Assembly (NCBI RefSeq): GCF_016595435.1
Contig: NZ_JAENIJ010000025.1
Span: 1-63,387 of the forward strand
Length of the DNA: 63,387 nucleotides
DNA from: Luteolibacter pohnpeiensis
GTDB taxonomy: Bacteria; Verrucomicrobiota; Verrucomicrobiia; Verrucomicrobiales; Akkermansiaceae
Direction of reading: 5' to 3'
Shown here: piece by piece, positions 39,901 to 45,937 of the stretch
How positions within the stretch are numbered: the first letter of the stretch is position 1
How the letters are laid out: every line of letters begins with the position of its first letter
The notes under the pieces: generated by a model
Told to the model about the DNA's origin: nothing
Databases searched by the model: none
What the model saw: only the letters and a program-made list of their open reading frames with translations
Program-made: the position numbers and the translations under genes

Positions 39901-40958
39901 GCAGATGCATGACGCCCAGAAGACATCATATCAAATACTTCGTTGGTGAGCTGCTCCCGATTGATTTCAGGCTTCCCATCCATCGCATTTGCATCTCGGC
40001 GGGCAGCGCGGGCAATGTCAGCCGCTTCAGGATCAACCTTTTCGGCAGATGCGGCAATGGCCTGACTCGCTTGGGTCAATTCACGGCGCCGGTCTTGAAG
40101 GGCGGGAAGGTCGGCGCCACTAACACCGCGAGTAAGTCTCTCATCAATCGACCGTAGTTCATTGGCGGCTGATTCCGCAGCGGCAGACACCTCAGCATCA
40201 CGCCGCGCAGTGCGTTCAGAAAGGTCGGCGGCACGGGCAACCGTTGACTGCCCAGCCTGACGGCGCTGCATCCACGCATCAATTCCGCCACGAGAAAATT
40301 CAGAATATCGAACACGAGCATCGTATGCCGCTTGTTCATCCGCTTTCCGCTCATCAGCCAGGCGCAATTTTTGCCGAATCGATTCCGCATCAGCTTTTGA
40401 TTGGGAGTCGGTTTGATCCTTCAAAAAATCAAGTTCGCCCTCAAGCTCCTTTCGCTGGTTGTCAGATAGGCTGCGAGTGTCGCTTGGGTCTTGTAAGCGC
40501 AAACTACGAGAGTCGTAGTCGTCTTTCGCTGACTTCATGTCGCGCTTGAATAGCGACTGCCGTGCGAATTGACCGGCTTCCGGATCATCGATTAAGGTTT
40601 CCGGGTCGAAATCTTCAATAGTGCCATCAGGTGCAATTCGAGAAAGCGAACCAATGCCAGATTTCCACGTTGCTTTCTTTTCTGGTTTTGCTGCTGCACG
40701 GGCCTGCCGATCGCGCTCCGCTTCAACGGCACGGTTCTGGCGCTCCGCATCGGCCAACCGCTGGTTTTCATCGGCGATACCTTGCTTGTTGGATTCTTGG
40801 AAAACCTCGTTCTGAACGAACTTTTTCCATACAGGAGTGCCAAGATGTTGGCGCATTCCGCCGCTCTCTGGACTTGGAGAAGCACTTTCCGCTTTTTCCT
40901 GAAATCCACGGCTAAGCGGCCGTCCAAATTGACGAAACATTCCCGGTCTTTGGTCCAT
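27921..40958 (-). CDS. Giant 4345-residue polyvalent virion protein (ParB-like, SF2 helicase, adenine methylase)
   Basis: Starts at TAAATG directly after the upstream gene. Domains in order: N-terminal coiled coil (1-400); Gly/Ala hydrophobic helices near 665-730 and 870-900; a KRGTTVKV beta piece near 1175; a zincin-like region near 1285-1370 whose DEEIRH lacks a full HExxH; a ParB-nuclease-like domain near 1643-1709 (DGHHQWMA); SF2 helicase near 2283-2853 (Walker A GTGTGKT, DESH, SATPF, QSEGRIYRVG), of the DarB/strawberry-notch kind; adenine methylase near 2900-3090 (EPSAGHGA, NPPF); helical region; then a membrane-active C-terminus near 3710-4340 with ALLMLLLAASG. Such proteins are packed in the head and injected with the DNA to protect and process it. 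It is one unbroken frame of 13 kb. Confidence 0.8.
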   Translation of the reverse strand: MDQRPGMFRQFGRPLSRGFQEKAESASPSPESGGMRQHLGTPVWKKFVQNEVFQESNKQGIADENQRLADAERQNRAVEAERDRQARAAAKPEKKATWKSGIGSLSRIAPDGTIEDFDPETLIDDPEAGQFARQSLFKRDMKSAKDDYDSRSLRLQDPSDTRSLSDNQRKELEGELDFLKDQTDSQSKADAESIRQKLRLADERKADEQAAYDARVRYSEFSRGGIDAWMQRRQAGQSTVARAADLSERTARRDAEVSAAAESAANELRSIDERLTRGVSGADLPALQDRRRELTQASQAIAASAEKVDPEAADIARAARRDANAMDGKPEINREQLTNEVFDMMSSGRHASASALKNQADQGYGVTSFGRHVEKATDAAGNFLDDVFTGIRDVVTDPENADPEKIRARREKGMFDAALEGGNLIDAYQKAQAEAEKFTNPAQKQIRDEFRNRAKAIGSLIQKFNDAGITDGKEMAEVMRDGAKANVWARGNNDLVRTLSDGRLVFSPILAIAKDDTPMLSAIDGANVSPAEKQRTKEILQSYRQTVASELSAKLIKQDEGDYVEHVANMKQQGVSDPVEILYSWDGLNRGFLKKNWDTISDTGLDGLRGILNTLSNAVAGAGTGIAKGAEKVGLDGTANYFNEAAINALNRKDERQQLSEYDQALAGLRGEGGSVRRSVTSMGSSVIQMAPMFAGGAIGRGLAAGGEATLGAQVASAGVFGWAGLQGYGSMLDNALSKAEDQARKEGRSLSDEDKLQVVTDAQGPALINGLQTAVLSKLLGEGVERAAFGKASEAAANMSIRDGIAEFAKRSGSDGALTALRSLTPEIKAMLRVAKHDFSDEAVEEGLNQLFEGIITKASVDPDKSMEDVVHESLVAAIQGGLIGAAVPGAISAVSKTEPNLPTTVEDKTARVNAEILANDPTAAPATPEQVSKAEEIVGDFTNNPATVELQRQIDDAAANGEDVTDLISQQGQIGAEELIQGMAIEQELDAADAAAADSIAAAEEQLSQAQASGEKPLIDAAEANLEKAKAGTAAAPRVRGVLKIAKGDKLSVLTDAEVRALGITRDGKPLKEEELASVGLTKPLVTLDTADGSPVILDEALKQVAAIAPSAEGRVRMSETEARKKADARYEQSNQIESSSTVPDSPQREKTEAARPNEAGSPKQSQSKRPYTVTGKRGTTVKVEADTLEEAERIAVGRPEWPLGEQVENTIEGARPPVPTEQISAQNTPDSPNLGENRSNLERSDENNNRKTDNPNRGDRTEQAGIDTTRQSLDRINPEQSNPGNLRPRVLKRIGKLKQNKNLRISISTDPGDRVTATAEGILINPAALLEEARSSGLNDQQAETWISNVVDEEIRHLAQFQAAKTLWKLSGSKDSLESWQATHYGQIWKDEFEATGKDSIVRDLYGASLDSLEDWQKAMEGLRMMSQRLATGNPTEVAKLWTNAGPRIIEALRAALKALKKFVTGDITPVLAAEIKALENELSKFEPSDRNSANRANKSASRKKGDGTDELSSRYRSAEAGDNRPDQSGQSVETVPPGQRKISFTRDGETLSGTVVRTASDGRMLVRLDSSKRNLLVNPGEVKVEGAKIDKEWTAFSEDSGTLGIPRSEMPQIQSSDRSAMVQFLKARGVDYVEEEVRPDSLKPTQAEFSPEKVQKARDFKGGNRAILISEDNHLVDGHHQWMASMDNPTEPIRVIRLMAGIRDILPLVAEMPSVTNEGAIQPKKPVTRKAPVVKSEPKKKALRKPRTARPVPLHVEILQSDPVISGILQNGGLISKSRGRKVLGERYDMNASEWDDAGVIQNPSYNFLYAKTGGRLPNQMAQDLLDSNLLSQPTTNELWAAINKAVANATKQASDMRAQEAKLNQAEDFTKSTDPAEGRESVAMSELVAGDKLEVDGELVKVESVEFDEDGYVTKAVLQDGTRFGRQVIDGDQVIYVEEIDKVERTDDDFLGSEDDDFGLETQTDEQIDAEKESAKQKEEIQKRQDKRLTGSTGDLTADMFGEGDTPLFNERRDTTKPAATRSKADQALIDAMSDLVEGLEASNLGSTEFTRAIPPEKIPALINVAQQYLAEGINTPEAFAERLSSLAGGKLKPFSQSLWGAFVIVNPTVNASPDWAGIYNQSTANSLQSDATPTSGNLEPNRGDGPASDSSRQASVQDERRATGTNDGSVDRTGTEGRTQAASVESDSGTSPARARGGRDTASNQSRSTTGTSIPSGEDTGGSSSNVQGRVAIDGRGRAKIVKDAGLPGSAESLVERSSEDASRLTQILSRSKHLLPEQAEDVLFAAKRLWDNGQPGVLFTNGTGTGKTFTGLGVIKEQVEKGNDNILILVPSDKVMSDWVDTGKDYFGFNIKPLANTKDNGKSGITVTTYANAGQNNSLVNREWSMVVSDESHKLSQGQAGSYTDALSTVRAVTLHPRSAVSRTRRKHAADYARLSEMVEDKLQDTPEYKALSRKLDEASKDEEKFVSSIKKEDRPKLVMLSATPFAYHFSLDAAESYLFDYPEENSRTVGGYHHNSPRDLFYIQKLGYRKRYGKLTVPELTPAQIGTLERGFSDELQKSGAMRGRMLEVDSDYSRQFVLVDDGIGNVLDDYFRSIEQLSREADKSGDQDAIDFYKGLTKKFDYLQRVKLLEALKIGYAIERAKKHIAMGRKVVLFHSYNVGGFTENPVKVDPELRSLYPHLYQEILNRNPGYKGLVSALSSLPRPIDAVMNAFGDRVRFFNGTVSKKVRREGVTEFNRDGGPADIIMVQMDAGKEGVSLHDTTGKHQRVFMNIGLPIKPTDAIQSEGRIYRVGVKTDAIDEYFNTGTYWERRAFASVVAERSATAENFAMGSNARGLLQSFIDSFEQAETSEPSAAQGKGGKERDRNLTAMSAFESAKAHYHTNLKKTQRTKSSEGVDYYATPEPLGYKMAQWLDLKPLEKVLEPSAGHGAIARYLPETAKVHVVEPSYELSSRLSTTAPTAILHQTNFEDYHILNKFDGIAMNPPFGTAGKTAMDHVAKAFRHLNDGGRIIALVPMGTSMEKRFNSWYESDDASEAVVRAEILLPTVVFNRAATSVATRILVIDRHSDQALREKANATSTRRNLKSAESIDDFFNRIEEMELPARIPLPMTEQEGPSVSEDGRFKTFDFEHTRDGHMIYAAKPAEKLTDSEYRTALSAAKKLGGYYSSFARNGAIPGFHFKTAEARSEFIKNALPPELGAASLTFEDLKGMTPAERRKAVAEYRAMKAAPLTDSETSRNIKSLTESGRRKMAGEDIEAEARSQQEAFSDQGKVIGRPDLANISADPKVRGEMDVVDEMRKFTYQRETKAKWEAEGRRMADASEDAVVENWLQQAYSNDGRSVNPEDVAAAMIVMERRAKAAGNDISKHADNAVFMNAYREARSTQARVLAAGYDRSKTPAERNREYLAGALYKLPEGTLRKIEARSMTPAEARAEVRKEVTSRLAKIEKSLKKMGVTLDEITGGEVYLSLSQDRSLKEVSKSLDEAEKAAIRMIQAGAGTVEIRKATGLPEAKIQALNAKVKEQLRAKLRAKVAAGLKLEDLRDQIKRDLSAAGLSASALTDAEIDAELERILNVGFGLPTEVPKTSKIRRKKSKPITPVQADWNRPEFTDGLAGYDFDTKDRAEIMRKVIALRDVVGVTGKVDTLTGKQKVEGIRLIGEINKVLSKYGTSAEEILRDGKTPDDYRFDIKDRNHVHIIARTIQAIDSDFLDKGSEYYYSSILSGLQTMMVNATTIVPSAWEMTVGRGVEMAINSIFQDPRAAGLGEVKYMLKAAGPMLSRSWTNAAAAWGTETPFFEEDILGKTPDLEKVFEGRALYKTGTIAGTKGRIIRIPTRLLLATDEFVRTANACMEVGAMAYRLAKSNGLKEGTAEFDSFMKEQVNLPGSPAWQMAAVKASDRTFTAALPGQTDINTGKKVPIKGIGDIAGLAAGHLSKLFTQETDNMIAKASLLALRLIFFPFQRVPFNIMRQAARRTLNPVSMTDIGVMFARNLRVRDGKWTLNAKGEKAEIVERLSQQAQGALLMLLLAASGAGEGDDDDLDKGILITGSRPYNATKRGERELGYRIGLGPYEISMKMPGGKRVGFSYGRLEPAATVLGATVDTMREMGFANQGKQTYGEAGSKVINALISQMTDKTFLRGFSDANQIASGQSDLTRFTAERIAVIVPNIIRQPVRETDPAFREKPDGFLESLSYAMWPNGQQPARRDVYGEVQDKKGGDIRRIVDFTDFGEEEIKPWDEMLWRYRQKFPDDAYAPQSPSTNYVDPRSGDNVRMNPKQAAQFKELAGKRVLALVKREHFNFENPTERDIEKFKSAVTTGRSQVKRMLLKSSSWRNLQ

Positions 40959-41921
40959 TTATCGGCGGCGTTGTGAAAGGCTTGTTCCCATGCGTTGACG
41001 GCCAAATTCCGCACGCAATGCGCTATCCTTGCGGTCTTGCTCCACAGTGCTGCCAGCCGACTTCATTCGGCGACCTGCCGCTTCATAGTCGTCATAGGAA
41101 ATGACAGCTTCAGGACCGGTCACCGGTTCTGCAACTGGGACATATCCCATGCCAGGAGTGTAGCGAACCTTTGGCCCTGTATAACCGTCCTCTGGTCGAG
41201 ATCCCAGTGGTTGCAGAGGCTTGCCCCGTGAAGCTGATTTTGTAGGGGTAAACTTTGGCGTAGTTACGCGGTTTGCCAACTCCTCACGGTATTCATCAGT
41301 AAGGGGGGCGTTGGCGACCTCCGGCGGCAACCACCCAAATGGCCTTCCCGTGAACCGATTGATTCGCGGTGCTGGCTTTGCAGGCTCCTGGATGCCCCGT
41401 TGCGCTTCTGGAACACCCGCGATTGAGTTGCTTTTCAATAACGACTGTCGCGTTGGCGCAGTCGGGCCTTCCGCAGTCGCATTGGTAACCACCTGATTGC
41501 TTCCAAGCGGCTGAAGGGGCATTCCGCGGCCAGCCCCCGCAGTGGCATTAGGATTTACCGTGGTTGCCCGAGAAACTGGGGCAGGGGAGGAAGAGGGAGT
41601 AACCGCAGTAGGAGAAGTCGCATCCTGATCGCTTTCGGGCATGGTGCCAAATGCCTCAGCAATTTCGCTATCAGTCGCCTCATTCATCGGCGATGCCATG
41701 TCCGCATATTTCTTTTTTACGGCAGGACTTGCATTTGCCCAAAGCAACTCAGCTTTTGCGAGCGCCTGATCGTGGGTCAAACCTTTCAACGGCCCTTCTG
41801 TGTAACGAGCTCCAGCTTTTCCATATCGGCGGCTAATACTCCGAAGACCGCCGCCGCGAGCAAGGAAAGTTGAAATAGCACGGGCTTTCCCACGCGCTTC
41901 AGGAATAACGACCTCGTCCAT
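40959..41921 (-). CDS. Probable internal/structural protein before the giant gene
   Basis: 320 residues from ATG 41921 (MDEVVIPEARG); a GTG at 41942 overlaps the motif site and is less likely. The first 90 residues are basic and helical (GKARAISTFLARGGGL, then KKKYADMASP); the rest is Pro/Ser/Thr/Ala-rich with a repeated GKPLQPLGS/GMPLQPLGS element. The directly joined giant gene suggests co-packaging; it could help load the giant protein into the head. Confidence 0.5.
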   Translation of the reverse strand: MDEVVIPEARGKARAISTFLARGGGLRSISRRYGKAGARYTEGPLKGLTHDQALAKAELLWANASPAVKKKYADMASPMNEATDSEIAEAFGTMPESDQDATSPTAVTPSSSPAPVSRATTVNPNATAGAGRGMPLQPLGSNQVVTNATAEGPTAPTRQSLLKSNSIAGVPEAQRGIQEPAKPAPRINRFTGRPFGWLPPEVANAPLTDEYREELANRVTTPKFTPTKSASRGKPLQPLGSRPEDGYTGPKVRYTPGMGYVPVAEPVTGPEAVISYDDYEAAGRRMKSAGSTVEQDRKDSALRAEFGRQRMGTSLSQRRR

Positions 41922-41941
41922 GACGAATCGTCTCAAGAACA

Positions 41942-41956
41942 CCGCGTTTTGTCAAG
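41942..41956 (-). promoter_or_regulatory. Phage motif site before the internal-protein/giant genes
   Basis: Reads cttgacaaaacgcgg leftward, 20 bases before the ATG at 41921 and pointing with it. Contains a consensus TTGACA, but no good -10 box follows at 17 bases, so an operator role is at least as likely as a promoter. Confidence 0.55.
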
Positions 41957-41962
41957 ATCGCG

Positions 41963-43741
41963 TCACGAGTATTGAGCGCGACTTGGGCGCATCTGTTGAA
42001 CCGCGCTGCCACGCAAATCTGGTGGCAACCATTCCGGCCGGATCACCTCATGATACGGAGTCGCATGCTCCATGCACTGAACGCCGATCGCCAACGACAA
42101 AACATCATCATCATGATGGCCTTGAGCCGCTTCAGCACGGCCACTCTTTTTCACCACAAAGTTTTTGCACTGGTCAATGATCCACGGGCATCGAATTTCA
42201 TACCCTTCACCCATCTGACCCTTGCCACTCTCGCGAATCGATCGCGCCAAGGTATCCAGAATCATCGGCCGCGTTTTCTTGTCTGTCATCCAGCCAAGCG
42301 CCTTTGTTCGCACTCCCTCCCGCCGGTTGAAAATCTCCCGTTCGTAAATCGTCACGTCAGTCCGCAGTTTCAACAGCTCGACCAACCCCCGGTCCATGTT
42401 CATTTCCGGAACAATCAGGCAACCGCCGTAATATCGCGCCAGCCGCCACACCTCTTCCTCAAGCACGTCAATATCCCACCAACAGCCGAAGCGCATCCCG
42501 TCCGGGAAAAGAATGTTCCGACACGCAAGCGCCGGTTCAACCCATCGCCGAGTCAACGCATCAATGTAGCCAGCGCGGTGAACCAACACTGAGTGACTGT
42601 CAGGATCATCGCCGCCAGTCTGACTCTCGCCGGTCATCGAATCGATGCTCACGAGGTACCGGCAACCAACCTTCGGCTTCTCGAACATAATCACCCGCGC
42701 CTCTTCCTCAGAAGTAGGGCGGAACATAACTCTATCGGACCGCGGGTCATACTCCATCACGCCCGGCTCGCGAACGACCAACCTCGCATTTTCTTCCTGT
42801 GCCTCAAGCCGTTCAGCATTGAACCGGCCACGGCCAGACTTCAAGAATGCGGTTTTTGGATCAAATGGATAGTCCTGGCAGAATCGATCCCAGTCGCCTT
42901 TACACTCTTCTCGAATTGCCCAGCGCATCCACGCCACCTGCTCAAGATCGAGCTTCCACTTGGCCGCAATCTCTTGCTCAAGCTCGGTCAGGTCATCCTC
43001 TGAGTAAATCTCCTCGCTGGCCGGATCCAACCTTGAATCATCGAACTCGAACCACGCCGCGAAAATCTGAACATATCCGTTTTTCCCAGCCTTGAACTCA
43101 TCAAAGGTGATTCCATGCTCCCACGTCTCATAGAAGTCGCCGCTCGCACCCTTCGCCGTGGACTCTTGGAAAATGATCGTGTCAGGCTCATACGGAACGC
43201 ACTTCAGCAACCCGTTCAACACGTTTGTCGCATTCGCAACACCCTCCTCACTGAGATACGCAACCTCAGTGATAATCATGAACTGATACGTTCCCGATCG
43301 GCCGGCGTTTGGGTTGGCCAACGTAATCCGCTCGAACGAACTGCCATTCTTGAACCGCGCCTCAGTGTCCATCACCTTGCACGTCTTCGGATCTAACTCG
43401 TCGTTCTCCGCATACGTCTTCAGGATCTTGAACAGGTTGGCCCCCTGAAAGTGAGCACCGCCCGCAATCAACCCTCGAGCACGCTTCGCCTGCAATCGGC
43501 GATAACCCAGCGACACACCAAATGTCGAACTTCCTTTCTGCCGCGGCTTCAGCCCGACAATCCGGCACGGACGCCCATTTTCATGAGCAAACCGCACCAC
43601 CTCATCAAGCCGGAGCTGGTAAATGTTCGCCCTCGGACGGACCAACTCACCATTTTTCCGCTCAATCTTGCTGAACCCCTCAAACCAGGCAGCGGCACCC
43701 CATCGGCATGCTTCGCGAACCAAGGAGTTAAGCTCTTTCAT
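41963..43741 (-). CDS. terL: Terminase large subunit
   Basis: 592 residues from ATG 43741 (MKELNSLVREACRWG); ATG 43801 would add 20 residues. ATPase: degenerate Walker A LKPRQKGSST near 60 (typical of TerL) and Walker B MIITEVAYLSEE near 158. Nuclease: SIDSMTGES near 365, an Asp in the usual RNase-H-fold spot, then DIDVLEEEVW and HHDDDVLSLAIG near the end (second and third acidic sites). It pumps DNA into the prohead and cuts it. Three tRNA genes lie just upstream. Confidence 0.85.
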   Translation of the reverse strand: MKELNSLVREACRWGAAAWFEGFSKIERKNGELVRPRANIYQLRLDEVVRFAHENGRPCRIVGLKPRQKGSSTFGVSLGYRRLQAKRARGLIAGGAHFQGANLFKILKTYAENDELDPKTCKVMDTEARFKNGSSFERITLANPNAGRSGTYQFMIITEVAYLSEEGVANATNVLNGLLKCVPYEPDTIIFQESTAKGASGDFYETWEHGITFDEFKAGKNGYVQIFAAWFEFDDSRLDPASEEIYSEDDLTELEQEIAAKWKLDLEQVAWMRWAIREECKGDWDRFCQDYPFDPKTAFLKSGRGRFNAERLEAQEENARLVVREPGVMEYDPRSDRVMFRPTSEEEARVIMFEKPKVGCRYLVSIDSMTGESQTGGDDPDSHSVLVHRAGYIDALTRRWVEPALACRNILFPDGMRFGCWWDIDVLEEEVWRLARYYGGCLIVPEMNMDRGLVELLKLRTDVTIYEREIFNRREGVRTKALGWMTDKKTRPMILDTLARSIRESGKGQMGEGYEIRCPWIIDQCKNFVVKKSGRAEAAQGHHDDDVLSLAIGVQCMEHATPYHEVIRPEWLPPDLRGSAVQQMRPSRAQYS

Positions 43742-43877
43742 CAGAAAATTTCCAGCGCCTCCACCCGGCTGGATCAGGGTATGAATTACCGCCCTTCGCA
43801 TGCCGCATTGGCTAGGGGCAGCCCCGGGAGGCTCGGGGAAACAGCGGCTAATCGGATGGGGCTTCAAGATGATGAAA

Positions 43878-43894
43878 CACGACAAAATGTCAAG
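43878..43894. promoter_or_regulatory. Near-palindromic phage motif between TerL and tRNA-Pro
   Basis: cacgacaaaatgtcaag: forward it matches the motif's cgacaaaa, and in reverse it reads cttgacattttgtcgtg. It thus resembles the palindrome before the capsid gene. It lies 77-137 bases before the two candidate TerL starts and 13 bases past the tRNA-Pro 3' end. Confidence 0.5.
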
Positions 43895-43906
43895 GTTCTT
43901 GGGAAA

Positions 43907-43981
43907 TGGTCTCGCGCAAGGGGCTTGAACCCTCAACCTCCCGGTCCCAAACCGGGCGCTCTACCATTGAGCTAACGCAAG
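43907..43981 (-). tRNA. tRNA-Pro (TGG)
   Basis: Cloverleaf with acceptor cttgcgt/gcgcgag, anticodon loop tttggga giving TGG, and encoded CCA. Reads CCA/CCG/CCT/CCC by wobble, best CCA. First of three tightly spaced phage tRNAs. Confidence 0.9.
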
Positions 43982-43986
43982 ATAGC

Positions 43987-44056
43987 ATTCGCATCGGGAT
44001 TCGAACCCGAGATTTCCGGTAGAAAGCCGGAGGTGATAGCCACTTCACCATGCGAA
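43987..44056 (-). tRNA. tRNA-Glu (TTC)
   Basis: Acceptor ttcgcat/atgcgaa, anticodon loop ctttcta giving TTC, T arm ctcgggttcgaatcccga. CCA is not encoded, unlike its two neighbours, so it must be added after transcription. Confidence 0.85.
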
Positions 44057-44066
44057 CATAAAAGAA

Positions 44067-44141
44067 TGGCAGTCTCAGCGTGATTCGAACACACATTGCC
44101 CCGGTCAAAGCGGGGAGTAATAGCCATTATACCATGAGACC
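44067..44141 (-). tRNA. tRNA-Gln (TTG)
   Basis: Acceptor ggtctca/tgagact, anticodon loop ctttgac giving TTG, discriminator G and encoded CCA. The discriminator G fits glutamine identity. Intergenic 44142-44311 holds no gene that I can see. Confidence 0.87.
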
Positions 44142-44311
44142 ACAGAAGGTCTCACCGCTGGGGTTGCGGTCGCTCTCGAAGTTGGAGGCAAATGGTCATC
44201 GGAAAAAGAAAAGCGACAAGTAAGGCACCGTGACGGACAATTAAACCAATGTAGTCATGGCAAGCATTCGCTTCGGGAGGAAAAGATGATATATCGCGAG
44301 ATATGTCAAGT

Positions 44312-44551
44312 TCACACTTCAATTATGAAGGAATCTACCGACTCCACATGATGAATGGCATACCCTGGCTCAAAATCTTCAATCAGATTCACCAAGATGA
44401 AGTTTACGACATCCTGCCCCCAAAACTGCAGCGATAACCACCAACCAAGCCACAAAGGTCTAGGAATAGGAACTGGGGCTTCACTGTCAGGATCAGCAAG
44501 CCACACCGGACACAAGCAAACCCAGCCTTTGGCTGTCACATTCCACTTCAT
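44312..44551 (-). CDS. Small Trp-rich protein, unknown
   Basis: 79 residues from ATG 44551 (MKWNVTAKGWVCLCPVW), 5 bases after the stop of the 43-residue gene. Rich in Trp (LWLGWWLSLQFWGQD). A CxC pair near the N-terminus could bind metal. No family known. Confidence 0.45.
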   Translation of the reverse strand: MKWNVTAKGWVCLCPVWLADPDSEAPVPIPRPLWLGWWLSLQFWGQDVVNFILVNLIEDFEPGYAIHHVESVDSFIIEV

Positions 44552-44556
44552 GGCAG

Positions 44557-44688
44557 TCACCAAATGATAATTAAGGCAACGATGAACCATCCCGGTCCAC
44601 TCTCACCCTTGGTCATAATCGCAGCCGCAGTACACACTACGGCTGCGCAGATAGTGCAAATTATCTTGGATTGTTTGGATTCCATCAT
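44557..44688 (-). CDS. 43-residue membrane protein
   Basis: ATG 44688 (or the next codon). Two hydrophobic stretches, IICTICAAVVCTAAAIM and GWFIVALIIIW, separated by a short charged loop, give a two-helix membrane hairpin. The close spacing to the next gene suggests one transcript. Role unknown. Confidence 0.45.
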   Translation of the reverse strand: MMESKQSKIICTICAAVVCTAAAIMTKGESGPGWFIVALIIIW

Positions 44689-44721
44689 GGTTCAGAAGTC
44701 AGATTCTTCGAGCGATCATAG

Positions 44722-45027
44722 TCAGGAAAGGGGAGCCGACGGGTGCGTTGATTGAGTTTTTCTAGGATTGGTAAAAGTCCAGTCGCTGTTTTCTGTCCAT
44801 ACCTTGCCCAATTGGTTGTAAGTTAGCGTGCTTATTTTCCATCTGAGCACTTGCTTCCAAGGGGTGGGCTTTCTTTCGCCAGCTGCACGGCGTGCTTTGG
44901 CTTCAGCTATTTTTTCTGGCGGGTCTGTAACATCCCATGGGTAGAGTGTGTGAACCCTACGAAATACACCCTCTAAAGGACGGTTCCGATCCGGGTGTGA
45001 TGGCGGTAGGTCTGCGAGGAGCTGCAT
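44722..45027 (-). CDS. Small basic protein, unknown
   Basis: 101 residues, start ATG 45027 (MQLLADLPPSHPDRNRP). Basic and Trp-containing, no membrane segment. It is the first gene after the structured RNA region, so it might depend on that transcript. It may also be a chance frame. Confidence 0.4.
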   Translation of the reverse strand: MQLLADLPPSHPDRNRPLEGVFRRVHTLYPWDVTDPPEKIAEAKARRAAGERKPTPWKQVLRWKISTLTYNQLGKVWTENSDWTFTNPRKTQSTHPSAPLS

Positions 45028-45049
45028 GGTTAGGAAGGTTAAGGGCCGC

Positions 45050-45440
45050 TAACGGCGGCGAGTCGTGTGGTCGAGCCATGGCACTCGCCATGGGGCGTTC
45101 CCCCGCCGTCAGTTTAGTTTTGACCACATTTCAACGCACCGGCCAGGTCGCTCACTTCGCCTTTAGCTCATTCGTTTTTCAGGCTAGGTCAGTCCATTCA
45201 GTGCCCTCACTGCGATGCGCTGAAATGTGGGGCCGCCAGACGGGTATTTAAGACAGGTCGCGACCCCATCGCCCCGCAGGCGGCATTGAATGACAGCGGC
45301 CGGACTCGATACCGGCTTGCTCTTTTGGGTTGGCCTGATGCAGACCAACTAAGGATGGTTCTATCTAGGTCTTTTGCATCACAACCTAGACCCCCGAGTG
45401 GTAACCCTTACCGCGTTTCCTTCAACGCCGCGCTGTCAAA
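45050..45440 (-). ncRNA. Unidentified structured RNA region directly after the tmRNA
   Basis: About 390 bases with no convincing gene but many paired segments: acggcgg 45052-45058 with ccgccgt 45103-45109; ggcgagt 45057-45063 with actcgcc 45083-45089; ccacatttca 45124-45133 (plus cgca) with tgaaatgtgg 45221-45230, 14 of 15 pairs; gccgcc 45232-45237 with ggcggc 45279-45284; tgacagcg 45291-45298 with cgctgtca 45431-45438; a 9-bp hairpin 45329-45349; tctaggt 45364-45370 with acctaga 45384-45390. The last three lie within a tRNA-like outline closed by the 8-bp stem, with a T-arm-like gccgg/ccggc. Strand is inferred from the tmRNA. GOLLD-type phage RNAs occur in such tRNA-rich places, but I cannot match the fold. 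Confidence 0.5.
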
Positions 45441-45443
45441 AGC

Positions 45444-45810
45444 TGGTGGAAATGTCGGGAGTTGAACCCGAGTCCCACACCATCCAATCAACGACTTCGA
45501 ACATGCTTATACGACCCGTCAGAGTGGGCCATTCTCAGGGCTAACGGTTTCCCGTTTGCCTCCACCACTCAGTCTTTATGGGCGCTGAGTTCCGTTTGTG
45601 CCCGGGTTGCAGTCAGAGCGGAGCGGGCGCTTCCCTGACCGTGTTTGCCTCAATTCGAAAGCACGAGGTCATCACTGACGACGCGGGAACGACTGAAGCT
45701 GGCGTTTTGTTTGCCTTGTAGTTGCTTGACCGGCTTTTTAGGAGGCCAACCGGTCAACCTCCGCATGCTATCGCTGATGGGCTTGATGAGGTCGAAACCA
45801 TTGCATTCCC
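45444..45810 (-). ncRNA. ssrA: Transfer-messenger RNA with unusual tag
   Basis: 5' end gggaatg pairs with catttcc before A-CCA. The 5' part has tggtttcgacc, and then ggttggcctcctaaaaagcc, which matches the first pseudoknot of known tmRNAs; the 3' part has ataagcatgt and cgggttcaactcccga (T arm). Tag start is either GGC at 45715 (GKQNASF..., 21 residues ending DDLVLSN; Bacillus tags also begin GK) or GCA at 45714 (ANKTPAS..., 33 residues ending APAPL). Neither ends in ALAA. tmRNA frees stalled ribosomes and normally marks the product for ClpXP. Phage position between TerS and TerL shows it is not the host copy. No smpB in the window. Confidence 0.9.
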
Positions 45811-45937
45811 ATTGTGGCGGGGATTCCCGCTATGTTCGAAAGTGGAGTAAGGGAGGACTTTCATCCCTCTGTCGCTTCGTTGGTCGCCAGCTCGCCTTTC
45901 ACCGGCTCCGATAAGGGTTTCGGAGCGTTAGAAAATG

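Noticed and set aside
41972..43096. Long frames opposite terL
   Set aside because: They lie fully inside a clear TerL gene and have Pro/Arg/His-rich compositions typical of antisense frames.
45291..45438. tRNA-like outline closed by tgacagcg/cgctgtca as a real tRNA gene
   Set aside because: It is about 148 bases long, the T loop would be 8 bases, and no normal anticodon arm is visible. Kept only as part of the structured RNA region.
45050..45440. RNase P RNA
   Set aside because: I looked for its conserved early and late core sequences and did not see them.
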